Shown here in pieces: positions 16,535 through 23,596 of a DNA stretch of 34,242 nt. Both the position numbers and the translations under genes were made by a program. The DNA is from a virus: the IMG/VR virus record IMGVR_UViG_3300036651_000511, positions 1 through 34,242 of that record; one strand, given 5' to 3'. The stretch's first letter is position 1; each line of letters opens with the position of its first letter. Below the pieces are notes generated by a model. It did no database searches. It saw only the letters and a program-made list of their open reading frames with translations, and had not been told where the DNA came from.

Positions 16535-16761
16535 TCGATTCTCGCTCTCGTATTGCGCGCGCCGTTCTGGCCGCGGTAGTGGCTCGTGAGGTGGTACGCG
16601 CCGCATGCGCAGCGGTAGACGTAGAAGGGGCGCGGCTTCAGGCCGGCGTGCTGCATCGTCTGCTCGGTTGCCTGGCCGTGCTCGCATGCCTCGGCCTCGG
16701 AGCCGTACCGGCCCTTCGAGGGCGTCGGGCAGAGCGACGCGTGCGCCCGGCGCCTACTCAC
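16531..16761 (-). CDS. Small zinc-ribbon-like protein
   Basis: A 76-residue protein starting with GTG at 16761 and overlapping the small terminase stop within GTGAGTAG. It contains Cys11 and a Cys-x-Cys pattern in YRCACGAYHLTSHYRGQNGA, with nearby His residues, resembling a short zinc ribbon. Proteins of this kind are common in actinophages next to terminase genes. No function is known from the sequence. Confidence 0.6.
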   Translation of the reverse strand: MSRRRAHASLCPTPSKGRYGSEAEACEHGQATEQTMQHAGLKPRPFYVYRCACGAYHLTSHYRGQNGARNTRARIE

Positions 16762-17275
16762 CGCGCGCCTCGATCGGATCGCGGCCGGCGCGGGCGAGCA
16801 TCGCGTTAAGCTCTTCGGTGACCGCGTCGCGGGTCGTTACCGTGGCCTCGACCTTCGTCGCCTCGTCGAGGCCGAGCAGCTTGCGACGTTGTGCGCCCGC
16901 CTCGGTGAACGCCTTCATCGCGTGGATGTCGAGCGCCTCGACCTCGGCAGCGCGGCGCATGCTCGCCATCGCGAGTTGCTGCACGAGGTCGAGGTCGTGG
17001 AGCTCGCGCTCGACCTGTGCCTCGCGGTTCACGAGCGCCCCGTGGTCGGCGCGGGCCTGCTCGATGAGGCCGCGCACCGCCGGCACGCCGAGGTAGTAGC
17101 CGAGGCCGCCGCGCTCGGCGGGCCGCATGCTCTCGGCGGCGAGTTGCCGCGGCGTCTTGTGCGTGAGCCAGCCGGCGTAGCACCATTCCCGCTCGACGGC
17201 GACGCGCGCCTCGATGAGGTCGGCGGCCGGTGCGGCATCCGCCTCGGGCTTCGGGCCCCGATGCTTCTTGCTCAT
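16754..17275 (-). CDS. Terminase small subunit (putative)
   Basis: A 173-residue protein starting MSKKHRGPKPEADAAPAADL. After a basic N-terminus there is a helix-turn-helix-like stretch (WLTHKTPRQLAAESMRPAER), then helices (LVNREAQVERELHDLDLVQQ) and the C-terminal DIHAMKAFTEAGAQRRKLLG, then LDEATKVEATVTT. The last motif resembles the oligomerisation region and C-tail of small terminases. Position two genes upstream of TerL supports the call. It would recognise the packaging site. Confidence 0.75.
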   Translation of the reverse strand: MSKKHRGPKPEADAAPAADLIEARVAVEREWCYAGWLTHKTPRQLAAESMRPAERGGLGYYLGVPAVRGLIEQARADHGALVNREAQVERELHDLDLVQQLAMASMRRAAEVEALDIHAMKAFTEAGAQRRKLLGLDEATKVEATVTTRDAVTEELNAMLARAGRDPIEARGE

Positions 17276-17284
17276 GGCCGCATC

Positions 17285-17524
17285 CTACCCTCGGCGATCG
17301 GACTGAAGGCGGTACGTGAGGCGGGCGAAGGCGGGCGCGTCGGCGCCGCGCGTGGCGAAGTCGTGGTCGATGCCCTCGAACTCGAGCGTTGCGCGCCAGT
17401 GGTAGCCGGGCGGCGACTCGGGGAGCGACTCGCGCGCCCTGGCATCCGCGGCCTTCAGTGCGGCGATCGTCTGCTCGATCGGCGTCTCGTCGTGCGGCAC
17501 GCTGGCCGAGTCGCGGAAGATCAT
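17285..17524 (-). CDS. Small protein, unknown function
   Basis: A 79-residue product starting MIFRDSASVPHDETPIEQTI, with its ATG overlapping the preceding 28-residue gene stop. A helix (IEQTIAALKAADARARESLP) leads to a beta-prone C-terminal part (GYHWRATLEFEGIDHDFATR). It is part of the leader string before the small terminase. Confidence 0.55.
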   Translation of the reverse strand: MIFRDSASVPHDETPIEQTIAALKAADARARESLPESPPGYHWRATLEFEGIDHDFATRGADAPAFARLTYRLQSDRRG

Positions 17525-17607
17525 CGCCGGGCCCGCCGCTTCTTGGTCATGCGCCAGAGCAGATCGATGACCCACCTCTCGAAGCGGTTGTACGTGCGTG
17601 CGCTCAT
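17521..17607 (-). CDS. Mini-protein of 28 residues
   Basis: ATG at 17607 overlaps the preceding stop and is preceded by GAGGAG. The peptide MSARTYNRFERWVIDLLWRM continues with a basic end KKRRARR. Its amphipathic Trp-rich helix and basic tail could associate with membrane or nucleic acid. Stop-start overlaps on both sides are the main evidence that it is translated. Confidence 0.5.
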   Translation of the reverse strand: MSARTYNRFERWVIDLLWRMTKKRRARR

Positions 17608-17777
17608 CGTCCGTCTCCTCGCTCGATCGTCTCCTCGCGGAGCGCTTGCTCCATGCCCTTCCGCATCTCGTCGGCCACGCGCGCCCACGCGAGGGTTGGC
17701 GAATACCACACCGAGCTCGGACGGGGCCGGAAGCCCAGCCGGTAGATCAGTCGTCGTAGGTGATGGAAGATCATCAT
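17604..17777 (-). CDS. Small basic protein, unknown function
   Basis: A 57-residue product starting MMIFHHLRRLIYRLGFRPRP. Both ends overlap neighbouring stops or starts. An amphipathic basic N-terminal helix is followed by YSPTLAWARVADEMRKGMEQ. It belongs to the overlapping leader string of the leftward block. Function unknown. Confidence 0.55.
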   Translation of the reverse strand: MMIFHHLRRLIYRLGFRPRPSSVWYSPTLAWARVADEMRKGMEQALREETIERGDGR

Positions 17778-18229
17778 CGTCCGATCCTTTCGAGTAGGGC
17801 GGTGACGCCCATTGGCTGGCCGGTGCGCGGAGTCACGCCCCGTTCGTACCATACGCACCCATCGGTGGCGGCGCGCCCTCGCACCCAGACGGCGCGGAAG
17901 CCATACCCGCGACGCACGTCGAGGCCCTGGACCTGGACGGCGGGCGCCTTCGTCTCGTTGCTCTTGCCGGCGTTCATCGTGTAGAAGCCGTGGAGGATCT
18001 TCACCTCGTAGTCGAGCGCCTCGGCCATGAGCCGAAGCTGCTGCGCCGACTTGGGCACCGGCCACCCGCCCGAGGGCACGCTCGGCTTCTCATGCTTGGC
18101 GACGAGCTTGCCGACGATGCGCTCGACGCGCTGCTCGCGCATCGCCTGGCGCGCGGCCTCGGCGCTCTCGGTCATCGTATGCGTGGGCGTCGGTGCGCCG
18201 AGCGTCGTGCCGAGGTAGGTGCGACTCAT
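17774..18229 (-). CDS. Protein of leftward leader operon, unknown function
   Basis: A 151-residue protein starting MSRTYLGTTLGAPTPTHTMT. A helical N-terminal half (AARQAMREQRVERIVGKLVA) is followed by a beta-rich half (DYEVKILHGFYTMNAGKSNE, GYGFRAVWVRGRAATDGCVW). Its ATG overlaps the stop of the 30-residue gene upstream, and its stop overlaps the next gene. I do not recognise a family. Confidence 0.65.
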   Translation of the reverse strand: MSRTYLGTTLGAPTPTHTMTESAEAARQAMREQRVERIVGKLVAKHEKPSVPSGGWPVPKSAQQLRLMAEALDYEVKILHGFYTMNAGKSNETKAPAVQVQGLDVRRGYGFRAVWVRGRAATDGCVWYERGVTPRTGQPMGVTALLERIGR

Positions 18230-18318
18230 GCGCCGGCCCACCCCTCGAGTCGTGCCTCGATCGCGTCGAGGTGATCGTCGTAGCCCTCGGGCTCTTCGGT
18301 CATGGCTGAATCGGTCAT
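18226..18318 (-). CDS. Leaderless mini-gene of 30 residues, first of the leftward block
   Basis: ATG at 18318 is only six bases after a TATGAT -10 box, so the transcript probably begins at the start codon. The peptide is acidic (MTDSAMTEEPEGYDDHLDAI, then EARLEGWAGA) and its stop overlaps the next start (ATGA). A second in-frame ATG at 18303 would suit a leadered mRNA. It may mainly couple translation to the next gene. Confidence 0.5.
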   Translation of the reverse strand: MTDSAMTEEPEGYDDHLDAIEARLEGWAGA

Positions 18319-18324
18319 CCCTCC

Positions 18325-18353
18325 ATCATACGCGACCCATTGGCCGACCACAA
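18325..18353 (-). promoter_or_regulatory. Leftward block promoter (PL) containing the 15-bp operator
   Basis: Minus-strand TTGTGG (18353-18348), 17-base spacer and TATGAT (18330-18325). The start codon at 18318 follows six bases after the -10. No other clear promoter is seen before the terminase genes, so this may drive the leader string and much of the structural block. Confidence 0.75.
18337..18351 (+). promoter_or_regulatory. Operator copy A, CCATTGGCCGACCAC
   Basis: Exact 15-base match to copy B at 27535-27549. It fills the spacer and overlaps the -35 of the leftward promoter. The TGGCCGACCA core is nearly palindromic. Confidence 0.75.
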
Positions 18354-18518
18354 GCGTTGCACTAAATCGACGGATCGGTCGAGATAAGCGACGAGGGCGA
18401 CCACTAATCTGCCGCGGAGCGCTCGCTAGGGGTCACTGCAAGGGGGTGCAAGGACCTTCCGTAAACATTGGTGCGTGCGCATGTGACATGAAGTGAGTAC
18501 AGGGAGGGGTTGCAGCCC
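18354..18518. other. Divergent intergenic regulatory region, possible replication origin
   Basis: This non-coding stretch separates the leftward and first rightward promoters. It contains an imperfect palindrome at 18367-18382 (TCGACGGATCGGTCGA), two TGCAAGG repeats ten bases apart (18437 and 18447), and relatively AT-richer sequence than its surroundings. Position between divergent blocks is typical for control regions or origins, but no iteron set is evident, so the origin idea is only inference. Confidence 0.4.
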
Positions 18519-18547
18519 TTGACTACTTGCACTACCTGAACTACCTT
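18519..18547 (+). promoter_or_regulatory. First rightward promoter (PR)
   Basis: TTGACT (18519-18524), 17-base spacer, TACCTT (18542-18547). The ATG at 18554 is six bases beyond the -10, giving a predicted leaderless mRNA. It lacks the 15-bp operator but overlaps three 9-bp direct repeats. Confidence 0.72.
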
Positions 18548-18548
18548 T
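18522..18548 (+). repeat. Three tandem 9-bp repeats (ACTACYTGM-like) over PR
   Basis: ACTACTTGC (18522), ACTACCTGA (18531) and ACTACCTTT (18540) follow each other without gaps from the -35 to the -10 box. Placement suggests a regulator binding array. Confidence 0.6.
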
Positions 18549-18553
18549 GACCC

Positions 18554-18856
18554 ATGACCTACGAACTCAAGCGCGAGGCGCCTCCATCCGCACCGATCGA
18601 CTGGGAGCGCATCGCCGCCGAGCTCCGCGATGAGCCGCTGACATGGTTCAAGCTCGACGCGTACCCCCCGAGCACCAAGCGCACACTGATCCGCAAGGGC
18701 CAGCCGTCCGCGTTCGCTCCCGCCGGCTCGTTCGACGCGACGATCGCCAAGGGCGCCCTCTACCTCCGATACCTCGGCGATCCCATCGAGCCGTGGTATC
18801 CGCACATGGGCGACGCGCGCGCCTTCGATGACCTCGAGCGCGAACTCCCCGCCTAA
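18554..18856 (+). CDS. First rightward gene, unknown function
   Basis: A 100-residue protein starting MTYELKREAPPSAPIDWERI, expected to be translated from a leaderless mRNA. The core has RDEPLTWFKLDAYPPSTKRT and SFDATIAKGALYLRYLGDPI. It is mixed alpha/beta and soluble. As the first gene of the rightward block it is likely expressed early and may act on host or phage regulation, but nothing in the sequence identifies it. Confidence 0.7.
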   Translation: MTYELKREAPPSAPIDWERIAAELRDEPLTWFKLDAYPPSTKRTLIRKGQPSAFAPAGSFDATIAKGALYLRYLGDPIEPWYPHMGDARAFDDLERELPA

Positions 18857-18857
18857 C

Positions 18858-18894
18858 CCATTGCCCCACCAATGCCCCGGCCATGTGCTACGCT
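18858..18894 (+). promoter_or_regulatory. Possible weak promoter with degenerate operator-like site
   Basis: CCATTGCCCCACCAA (18858-18872) matches 12 of 15 operator positions but breaks the palindromic core. TGCTACGCT (18886-18894) resembles an extended -10. Geometry differs from the four clear operator promoters, so this is tentative. Confidence 0.3.
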
Positions 18895-19034
18895 CGTCGT
18901 GACTCATGGCTGGGTCACCCACCCCGCCGCCTCGCGAGGCTCGCCCGATGATGTCGGGCATGATCGACACCGAGGCGGCGGGGCTCAACACTCCCAACCG
19001 TGAGCACACCCAGCCAAGAGAGAGGGTCTACGAC

Positions 19035-19442
19035 ATGACCACCCCCGAACCGCTCTACCTGAATCCCGGCGCCGATCGCGCCCGCGCCCTCGCTACCCTC
19101 GTGGCATCCGCCGCCCGCCTCCCTGGCGTGTGGGATGTCCAAGTGTTCATCGAGCACGGCAGTCGCTTCGACGGGGCGCGCATCGAGGCGCGAGCGACGG
19201 CGAGGATCAGCGCGGGCTGCGTGCTCGATGACAAGGCCGCGACAGGCGGCGCCGGCGAAGCTTCCATCTTGCAGGCGGTCGGCCTCGAACTCGGCCGGAT
19301 GATCCGCGAGGCTCATGACGCGATCACCCCCGAGCGCGCAGCCCTCGCCGCGATCATCGAGGCGAACGACCGGCCGAGCATGAACGGCTGGCAACACGAC
19401 GTCGATGCCGCGATCGAGGCCGCTCGCGAGGCGCTCCGATGA
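19035..19442 (+). CDS. Small Ala-rich protein, unknown function
   Basis: A 135-residue protein with ATG at 19035 preceded by GAGAGAGG at good spacing. An in-frame ATG at 18906 would add 43 Pro/Arg-rich residues and is less likely. Pattern: ARALATLVASAARLPGVWDV, then strand VFIEHGSRFDGARIEARATA, then helices. The C-terminal 25 residues (NGWQHDVDAAIEAAREALR) resemble the end of the next protein. Function unknown. Confidence 0.6.
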   Translation: MTTPEPLYLNPGADRARALATLVASAARLPGVWDVQVFIEHGSRFDGARIEARATARISAGCVLDDKAATGGAGEASILQAVGLELGRMIREAHDAITPERAALAAIIEANDRPSMNGWQHDVDAAIEAAREALR

Positions 19443-19984
19443 GCGGCTACAGGGTCGGCGACCGCGTGCGCCACAACTTCGGGGGCGGCTACCTCGTCAC
19501 GACGATCGCGCACGTCACCGCCCCGCAGCCGAGCGACCCGAGCTTCATCGTCTACGAGCTCGACATGCCGCAGAGTCGCGATGACTGCTTGCTCGTCACG
19601 GCCGCCGAACTCACCCCCGAACCGAAGACGACGCGGCCCGACGCGCACCTCTACACCGCCGCCGACTTCACGAGTGACTCGGAGTTCCGCAGGTGGCTCG
19701 CCGCCGCGCTCCGCGCCCAGGCGACCCGTGTTGAGCCGCTCTTCGCCCGCGACTCGCTCGCCGCCGGCGTGATGCTCGACGCCGCGCACTTCGTCGAGTC
19801 CACCGACGCCGCCGAACTCGACCGCATGCGCCGCCTTCACGAGGAGGCGACCGCGAACGCCGCCCGCTACCGCACCGCCCTCGAGGCGATCGAACTCGCC
19901 TATCCGGGCGGCATCGCCGAGCACGCACGTATGTACGACGCGCTCATCCGTATCGACGAACTCGCCCGAGAGGCACTCCGATGA
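19439..19984 (+). CDS. Protein with SH3/KOW-like N-terminus, unknown function
   Basis: A 181-residue protein whose ATG overlaps the previous stop (ATGA). Residues 1-55 (YRVGDRVRHNFGGGYLVTTI, then FIVYELDMPQ) look like a small beta-barrel. The rest is helical, with FRRWLAAALRAQATRVEPLF and LDRMRRLHEEATANAARYRT. The final residues IDELAREALR match the ending style of the preceding gene. No enzyme motif is seen. Confidence 0.62.
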   Translation: MSGYRVGDRVRHNFGGGYLVTTIAHVTAPQPSDPSFIVYELDMPQSRDDCLLVTAAELTPEPKTTRPDAHLYTAADFTSDSEFRRWLAAALRAQATRVEPLFARDSLAAGVMLDAAHFVESTDAAELDRMRRLHEEATANAARYRTALEAIELAYPGGIAEHARMYDALIRIDELAREALR

Positions 19985-20298
19985 GCGGCGACCGCCGATG
20001 CGGCGCCCCCTCGCCCTTCGCGACGTGGCCGCCCTGCCTCATGGCACTCGATCACGATGGGCGTGTCCACCGCTCGAATGGCCGATCGTGGATGCTCCCC
20101 GAGCACGGCGCCGACGCGAACGGTCTGGCCCCCGAGGGTATGACCAAGCGCGAGCTCGCCGAAGAGGTGGCCCGCCTGCGCGCAGTGCCCGAAGAGGTCG
20201 CCCGCCTGCGCGCCGCCCTCGAGGCGATCAAGCGCGAGAGCGAGCGCGGCCGATACCTCGACATCCCTGGCATGGTTGACGGGGCCCTCGGTGAGTAG
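19981..20298 (+). CDS. Small coiled-coil protein, unknown function
   Basis: A 105-residue protein starting at an ATGA overlap. The first 45 residues are Cys/Trp-containing and Pro-rich (CGAPSPFATWPPCLMALDHD). A heptad-like helix follows (TKRELAEEVARLRAVPEEVA, RLRAALEAIKRE). It overlaps the primase start by eight bases. It may be an accessory factor for the primase, judged only by adjacency. Confidence 0.6.
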   Translation: MSGDRRCGAPSPFATWPPCLMALDHDGRVHRSNGRSWMLPEHGADANGLAPEGMTKRELAEEVARLRAVPEEVARLRAALEAIKRESERGRYLDIPGMVDGALGE

Positions 20299-22786
20299 CC
20301 GCGGCATCCGGCTCCCCGCTCCGGAAGAGACGCTGCGCATCGCCCTCTCGCTCGCGCGTGCCGGCTGGCCGGTCTTCCCGGTCACGATCTACAAGGCGCC
20401 CGACGGCAAGCGCCACAAGGTGCCCGCCGTCCCCCGCGGCACGTCATGGGTCGACTGGGCAACGACGGATCCCGAGAAGATCGCGACGGCGTGGCAGGGC
20501 GAGCAGCACGGATGCTGGATCGGCGTGCACGCGGGCGCCGCGAACCTCGTCATCCTCGACACCGACAAGGTGCCCGACGACGGCGCGAAGTCCCTGAAGG
20601 CCGCGGGCCTCACCCCGCCGCCGACCTTCGACTACAAGACGCTCGGCGGCGGCCGTCACCGCCTCTACGCCGCGCCGAGGGGCATCGCCCTCACGAATGC
20701 GCAGGGCCTCATGTACCAGGGCGCCCGGTTGAAGGGCTGCGACGTGCGCGGCGGCAACGGGCTCATGGTCTACTACGGGCCCGAGCTCACCGCGAAGCCG
20801 AAGCTCGCCCCCGCCCCCGACTGGCTGCTCGTGCCGGCGACGCCGAAGAGCGCCGACCGTGCCCCGTCCGCCGACGAGGCCGCCTTCCGCGATCGGCTCG
20901 TCGGTGGCAAGCCCTCGAAGCCGGTGCGCAAGGTGCTCGAGCGCGTCAAGCCGAAGGGTATGAGCCACGACGACATGCTTGGCGCGATCACCGACCTCGT
21001 GCGCCTTGGCGCCGAGGGCGCGCCAGGCGTTGCCACCGCGCTCGATGTCGCCCGCGAGACATACTCGGCCGACTGGGCCGACGCGGGCCGGCACTGGGAT
21101 AACGCCCTCGCCGGATCGATCAAGCGCATCGGCCTGCCGCCCGTCACGCTCGCCGTGACCAAGGCCGAGCGCAAGGTGATCGCCGAGCGCAACGACCCAA
21201 AAGCGATCGAGGTGCGCAAGGTCGAACGGCGCGCCGCGATCGTCGTGCAGAAGATCATCACGGGCGCCGATCAGATCACCGACGCTGCCCTCGCTGAACT
21301 CCTCGCCGACGAGCTCGGCGAGACGTGGGCGAACGTGCCCGGCATCGGCCTCATGCGCTACGACGGCACGGTCTGGAAGCCTGCCGAGGAGGCGACGCTC
21401 GCCGAGCGGGTGCGCCGTCGCCTGCGCACGATCCGCGCCGACGTGACGAAGGCCGCGATCCTCCGCGGCGACGCGCGCACCGAGGCCGAGGCCAAGGCGC
21501 TCGAGTCCCGCACCCGGATCATGGCGACGGCACGCCTGATCGCCGGTATCCTGCTCGACGCGCCGCCGACCCTCGACGCCGACCCTGACGTCTTGAACGT
21601 GCGCAACGGCGTCGTCGACCTGCGCACGGGCGAACTCCGCGAGCGTCGCGCCGCCGACTACTTCACCCGCGTCGCGGCGGCCGAGTATCACCCGGGCGCG
21701 CGCTCGGCGTCGTGGGAGAAGGCACTCCGCGCCCTCCCGAAGTCGACGCGGGCATGGCTCAAGGTGCGGCTCGGCCAGGCGACGACGGGGCGCATCTCGC
21801 GCGACAAGTCCATCCCCTTCTGCGTCGGCGGCGGCGACAACGGCAAGTCCGCCGTGCTCGGCGGCGTCCGCAAGGCGCTCGGCGAGTACGCCGTGACCGT
21901 GCCCGAGCGGCTTCTGCTCGGCTCGGACAACGACCACCCGACCGACATCATGACGTTGCAAGGTGCGCGCCTCGCGATCTTCGAGGAGCTCCCCCGCGGC
22001 GGCCGGCTCAACGCCCAGCGAATCAAGCTGCTCGCCGGGACGAACGTGCTGAGCGGGCGGCGCATGCGTCAGGACTTCGTCACCTTCCCCGCGACGCACA
22101 CCCTCGTCGGCGCGACGAATCACCTTCCCGTCATCGTCGATGTCGACGATGCGATCTGGGAGCGCGTCGCGCCGGTGCCGTTCCCGTTCAAGTTCGTCGC
22201 CCCGTATCGGCCTGCGACCGATGACGACGCCGGCACGCCGGGTCCGAAGCCGGGCACGAATCAGCGTGACGGCGACTCAGAGTTGCGTGACCGGCTCGCC
22301 GAGGGGCACCCCGAGGATGCCGCCGCGATGCTCGCATGGCTCGTCGAGGGCGCGGTCGAGAGCTATCGCGAGGTGCCCGCGAAGCCGAAGCATGTTCGCG
22401 AGGCGCTCGACGAATGGCGCGGCGAGGCCGACCCCGTGCTCGGCTTCTTCCGCGATCACCTCGTCGCCGACCCCGCCGGCGTCATCGCGGCGAGTGACCT
22501 CTATTCGGAGTTCGGCCGCTACCTCGAGAGCCGCGGCCAGCAACGGTGGAGCGATCAACTCATCGCCACGTCGTTCACCGGACACTCGAGCATGGAAGGC
22601 GTCTCGAAGCGGCAGATGCTGCTCGGCGGCGGCACGATCCCGAGCCGCCCGCCGTTCACGCTCAAGCCCCTCCCGGCGCGCGCCGTCGTCTGGCGCGGCA
22701 TCCGCTTCGCCGAGGAGTCCGGCCGGGTGCCGATGAGTCCCGACGTCGCCGAAGCCGAGAGCATGGAAGCGAGGTTCCGAGGATGA
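20291..22786 (+). CDS. Bifunctional primase-polymerase / SF3 helicase (D5-like)
   Basis: An 831-residue replication protein with GTG at 20291 inside the preceding stop (GTGAGTAG). A TTG at 20276 is a less likely start. The N-terminal prim-pol domain shows LVILDTDK (Asp90, Asp92) and GGGRHRLYAAPRG (His123). A D5_N-like region (DPDVLNVRNGVVDLRTGEL) precedes the P4-type superfamily 3 helicase: Walker A GGGDNGKS near 513-520, acidic ARLAIFEEL near 560, and THTLVGATNHLP as sensor motif. A C-terminal winged-helix-like part ends the protein. It should unwind and prime phage DNA. No phage polymerase is present, so host polymerase is likely used. Confidence 0.92.
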   Translation: MSSRGIRLPAPEETLRIALSLARAGWPVFPVTIYKAPDGKRHKVPAVPRGTSWVDWATTDPEKIATAWQGEQHGCWIGVHAGAANLVILDTDKVPDDGAKSLKAAGLTPPPTFDYKTLGGGRHRLYAAPRGIALTNAQGLMYQGARLKGCDVRGGNGLMVYYGPELTAKPKLAPAPDWLLVPATPKSADRAPSADEAAFRDRLVGGKPSKPVRKVLERVKPKGMSHDDMLGAITDLVRLGAEGAPGVATALDVARETYSADWADAGRHWDNALAGSIKRIGLPPVTLAVTKAERKVIAERNDPKAIEVRKVERRAAIVVQKIITGADQITDAALAELLADELGETWANVPGIGLMRYDGTVWKPAEEATLAERVRRRLRTIRADVTKAAILRGDARTEAEAKALESRTRIMATARLIAGILLDAPPTLDADPDVLNVRNGVVDLRTGELRERRAADYFTRVAAAEYHPGARSASWEKALRALPKSTRAWLKVRLGQATTGRISRDKSIPFCVGGGDNGKSAVLGGVRKALGEYAVTVPERLLLGSDNDHPTDIMTLQGARLAIFEELPRGGRLNAQRIKLLAGTNVLSGRRMRQDFVTFPATHTLVGATNHLPVIVDVDDAIWERVAPVPFPFKFVAPYRPATDDDAGTPGPKPGTNQRDGDSELRDRLAEGHPEDAAAMLAWLVEGAVESYREVPAKPKHVREALDEWRGEADPVLGFFRDHLVADPAGVIAASDLYSEFGRYLESRGQQRWSDQLIATSFTGHSSMEGVSKRQMLLGGGTIPSRPPFTLKPLPARAVVWRGIRFAEESGRVPMSPDVAEAESMEARFRG

Positions 22787-22890
22787 ACCCAGGATTCCCG
22801 ACCGAGGGCACCGCGTGCCGCGCCGGCCATCACGAGCTCTGCGCGCTGCTCGGATGCCCGTGCGCGTGCCACGCGCCGCCCGCGGCATAG
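22783..22890 (+). CDS. Cysteine-rich mini-protein of 35 residues
   Basis: ATG at 22783 overlaps the primase stop (ATGA). Six potential metal ligands are packed in ACRAGHHELCALLGCPCACH. Similar tiny Cys/His peptides occur in actinophages, perhaps as zinc knuckles. It ends three bases before a strong terminator. Expression is supported by overlap and context only. Confidence 0.55.
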   Translation: MNPGFPTEGTACRAGHHELCALLGCPCACHAPPAA

Positions 22891-22892
22891 CA

Positions 22893-22935
22893 GAAGGCCC
22901 CCGATTCTCCGCTCGTCAGCGGATCGGGGGCCTTC
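22893..22935. terminator. Strong bidirectional terminator between converging genes
   Basis: GAAGGCCCCCGAT (22893-22905) pairs perfectly with 22923-22935. An inner CCGCT/AGCGG stem caps it with a four-base loop. It lies between the rightward primase operon and the leftward ribbon-helix-helix gene, whose stops converge here. Confidence 0.88.
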
Positions 22936-22944
22936 GGTGTGCGC

Positions 22945-23190
22945 TCAGCCCTCGGCGCGTTCGCCGCGAAGGTCGTTCCACGAGTTCAGGCCGGCGGTGA
23001 GCAGCGTTCGGCCTACCTCGCTCTTCGAGAGCCGCAACTCGGCGGCGATGCGGGCGACATCCTCGAAGAGGATGTCGTCGACCATGAGCACGAGCTGCCG
23101 CGGGTAGAGGGTCGGCCGCGGCGCGCCGCCCTTGACGGCGGCCCCGCTCGGCTTGCGCTTGGGCTTGGGGGTTGCGTTGTCGTCAGTCAT
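22945..23190 (-). CDS. Ribbon-helix-helix DNA-binding protein, candidate phage regulator
   Basis: An 81-residue protein with ATG at 23190, seven bases after its -10 box. A basic Pro-rich N-tail (about 1-25) leads to a ribbon-helix-helix core: strand RQLVLMV at 31-37, helix DILFEDVARIAAELR at about 39-53, turn LSKSE at 54-58, then helix VGRTLLTAGLNSW. Arc/MetJ/CopG-like proteins bind short palindromic operators as dimers and often repress their own genes. It is the only leftward gene within the rightward block, and its promoter holds one copy of the repeated operator. An unrelated DNA-binding role cannot be excluded. Confidence 0.75.
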   Translation of the reverse strand: MTDDNATPKPKRKPSGAAVKGGAPRPTLYPRQLVLMVDDILFEDVARIAAELRLSKSEVGRTLLTAGLNSWNDLRGERAEG

Positions 23191-23197
23191 GAGTGCT

Positions 23198-23227
23198 ACG
23201 ATACAGTGGTCAGCCAATGACCCGCAA
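23198..23227 (-). promoter_or_regulatory. Promoter of the ribbon-helix-helix gene with operator in the spacer
   Basis: Minus-strand TTGCGG (23227-23222), 18-base spacer, TATCGT (23203-23198). The start codon follows after seven bases. A weaker plus-strand promoter (TACGAT at 23197-23202 with TTGCGT upstream at 19-base spacing) overlaps it and could serve the rightward gene at 23258. Confidence 0.68.
23206..23220 (-). promoter_or_regulatory. Operator copy D, TCATTGGCTGACCAC
   Basis: Matches the copy A/B sequence at 13 of 15 positions, on the minus strand, entirely between the -35 and -10 boxes of the regulator promoter. This fits autoregulation. Confidence 0.7.
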
Positions 23228-23257
23228 CTCTTGCGGGCACCCCGAAGGGATCCAGCC

Positions 23258-23596
23258 ATGACCGTCAAGACCGCCCCCGCCCGCTACGTAATCGAGGTGA
23301 GCGGCGCCGAGCTCGACGTCGTGCGCCTCGCCCTCGGCCGCATGGTCGAGCCGAAGCCGACGCGCGCGCCCCGCCGCACCTCGACCCCCCGCCGCTACGT
23401 GCCGAAGCCGCCGCGCCTCACCCCGACGCGCTTCGCCGACGTGAGTTGCCGATGGGAGCGAGCGTGCGCCGACCCGGCGCGGTGGCGCGTCGAGCTTGCC
23501 GACGGCGTCGCGGCGGGCGGGCGCATGGGCGCTGGCTACACCCACGCGAGCGACGTGTTCCGCGCATGGGGCCTCGACGAGGTGACCGGGCTGTGA
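23258..23596 (+). CDS. Small basic protein before the methyltransferases, unknown function
   Basis: A 112-residue protein with ATG at 23258 and GAAGGGA upstream. Residues 1-30 (ARYVIEVSGAELDVVRLALG) form a strand-helix unit. The middle is a Pro/Arg-rich linker, and the C-terminal part has CRWERACADPARWRVELADG. The GTG of the cytosine methyltransferase overlaps its stop, so it may be coexpressed with the modification genes. I do not recognise a family. Confidence 0.6.
   Translation: MTVKTAPARYVIEVSGAELDVVRLALGRMVEPKPTRAPRRTSTPRRYVPKPPRLTPTRFADVSCRWERACADPARWRVELADGVAAGGRMGAGYTHASDVFRAWGLDEVTGL

Noticed and set aside
18319-18553. Attachment site or lysogeny module
   Set aside because: No integrase, excisionase or CI-like gene is visible, and no tRNA-like core sequence is present in the divergent region.
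18899-19003. GTG-started short open frame with possible leaderless start
   Set aside because: The promoter there is weak, the peptide is His/Gly-rich and there is no overlap or family support.
20444-22123. Minus-strand open frame opposite the primase-helicase
   Set aside because: The opposite strand carries prim-pol and Walker motifs; this frame has Arg/Ala/Val-rich antisense composition.
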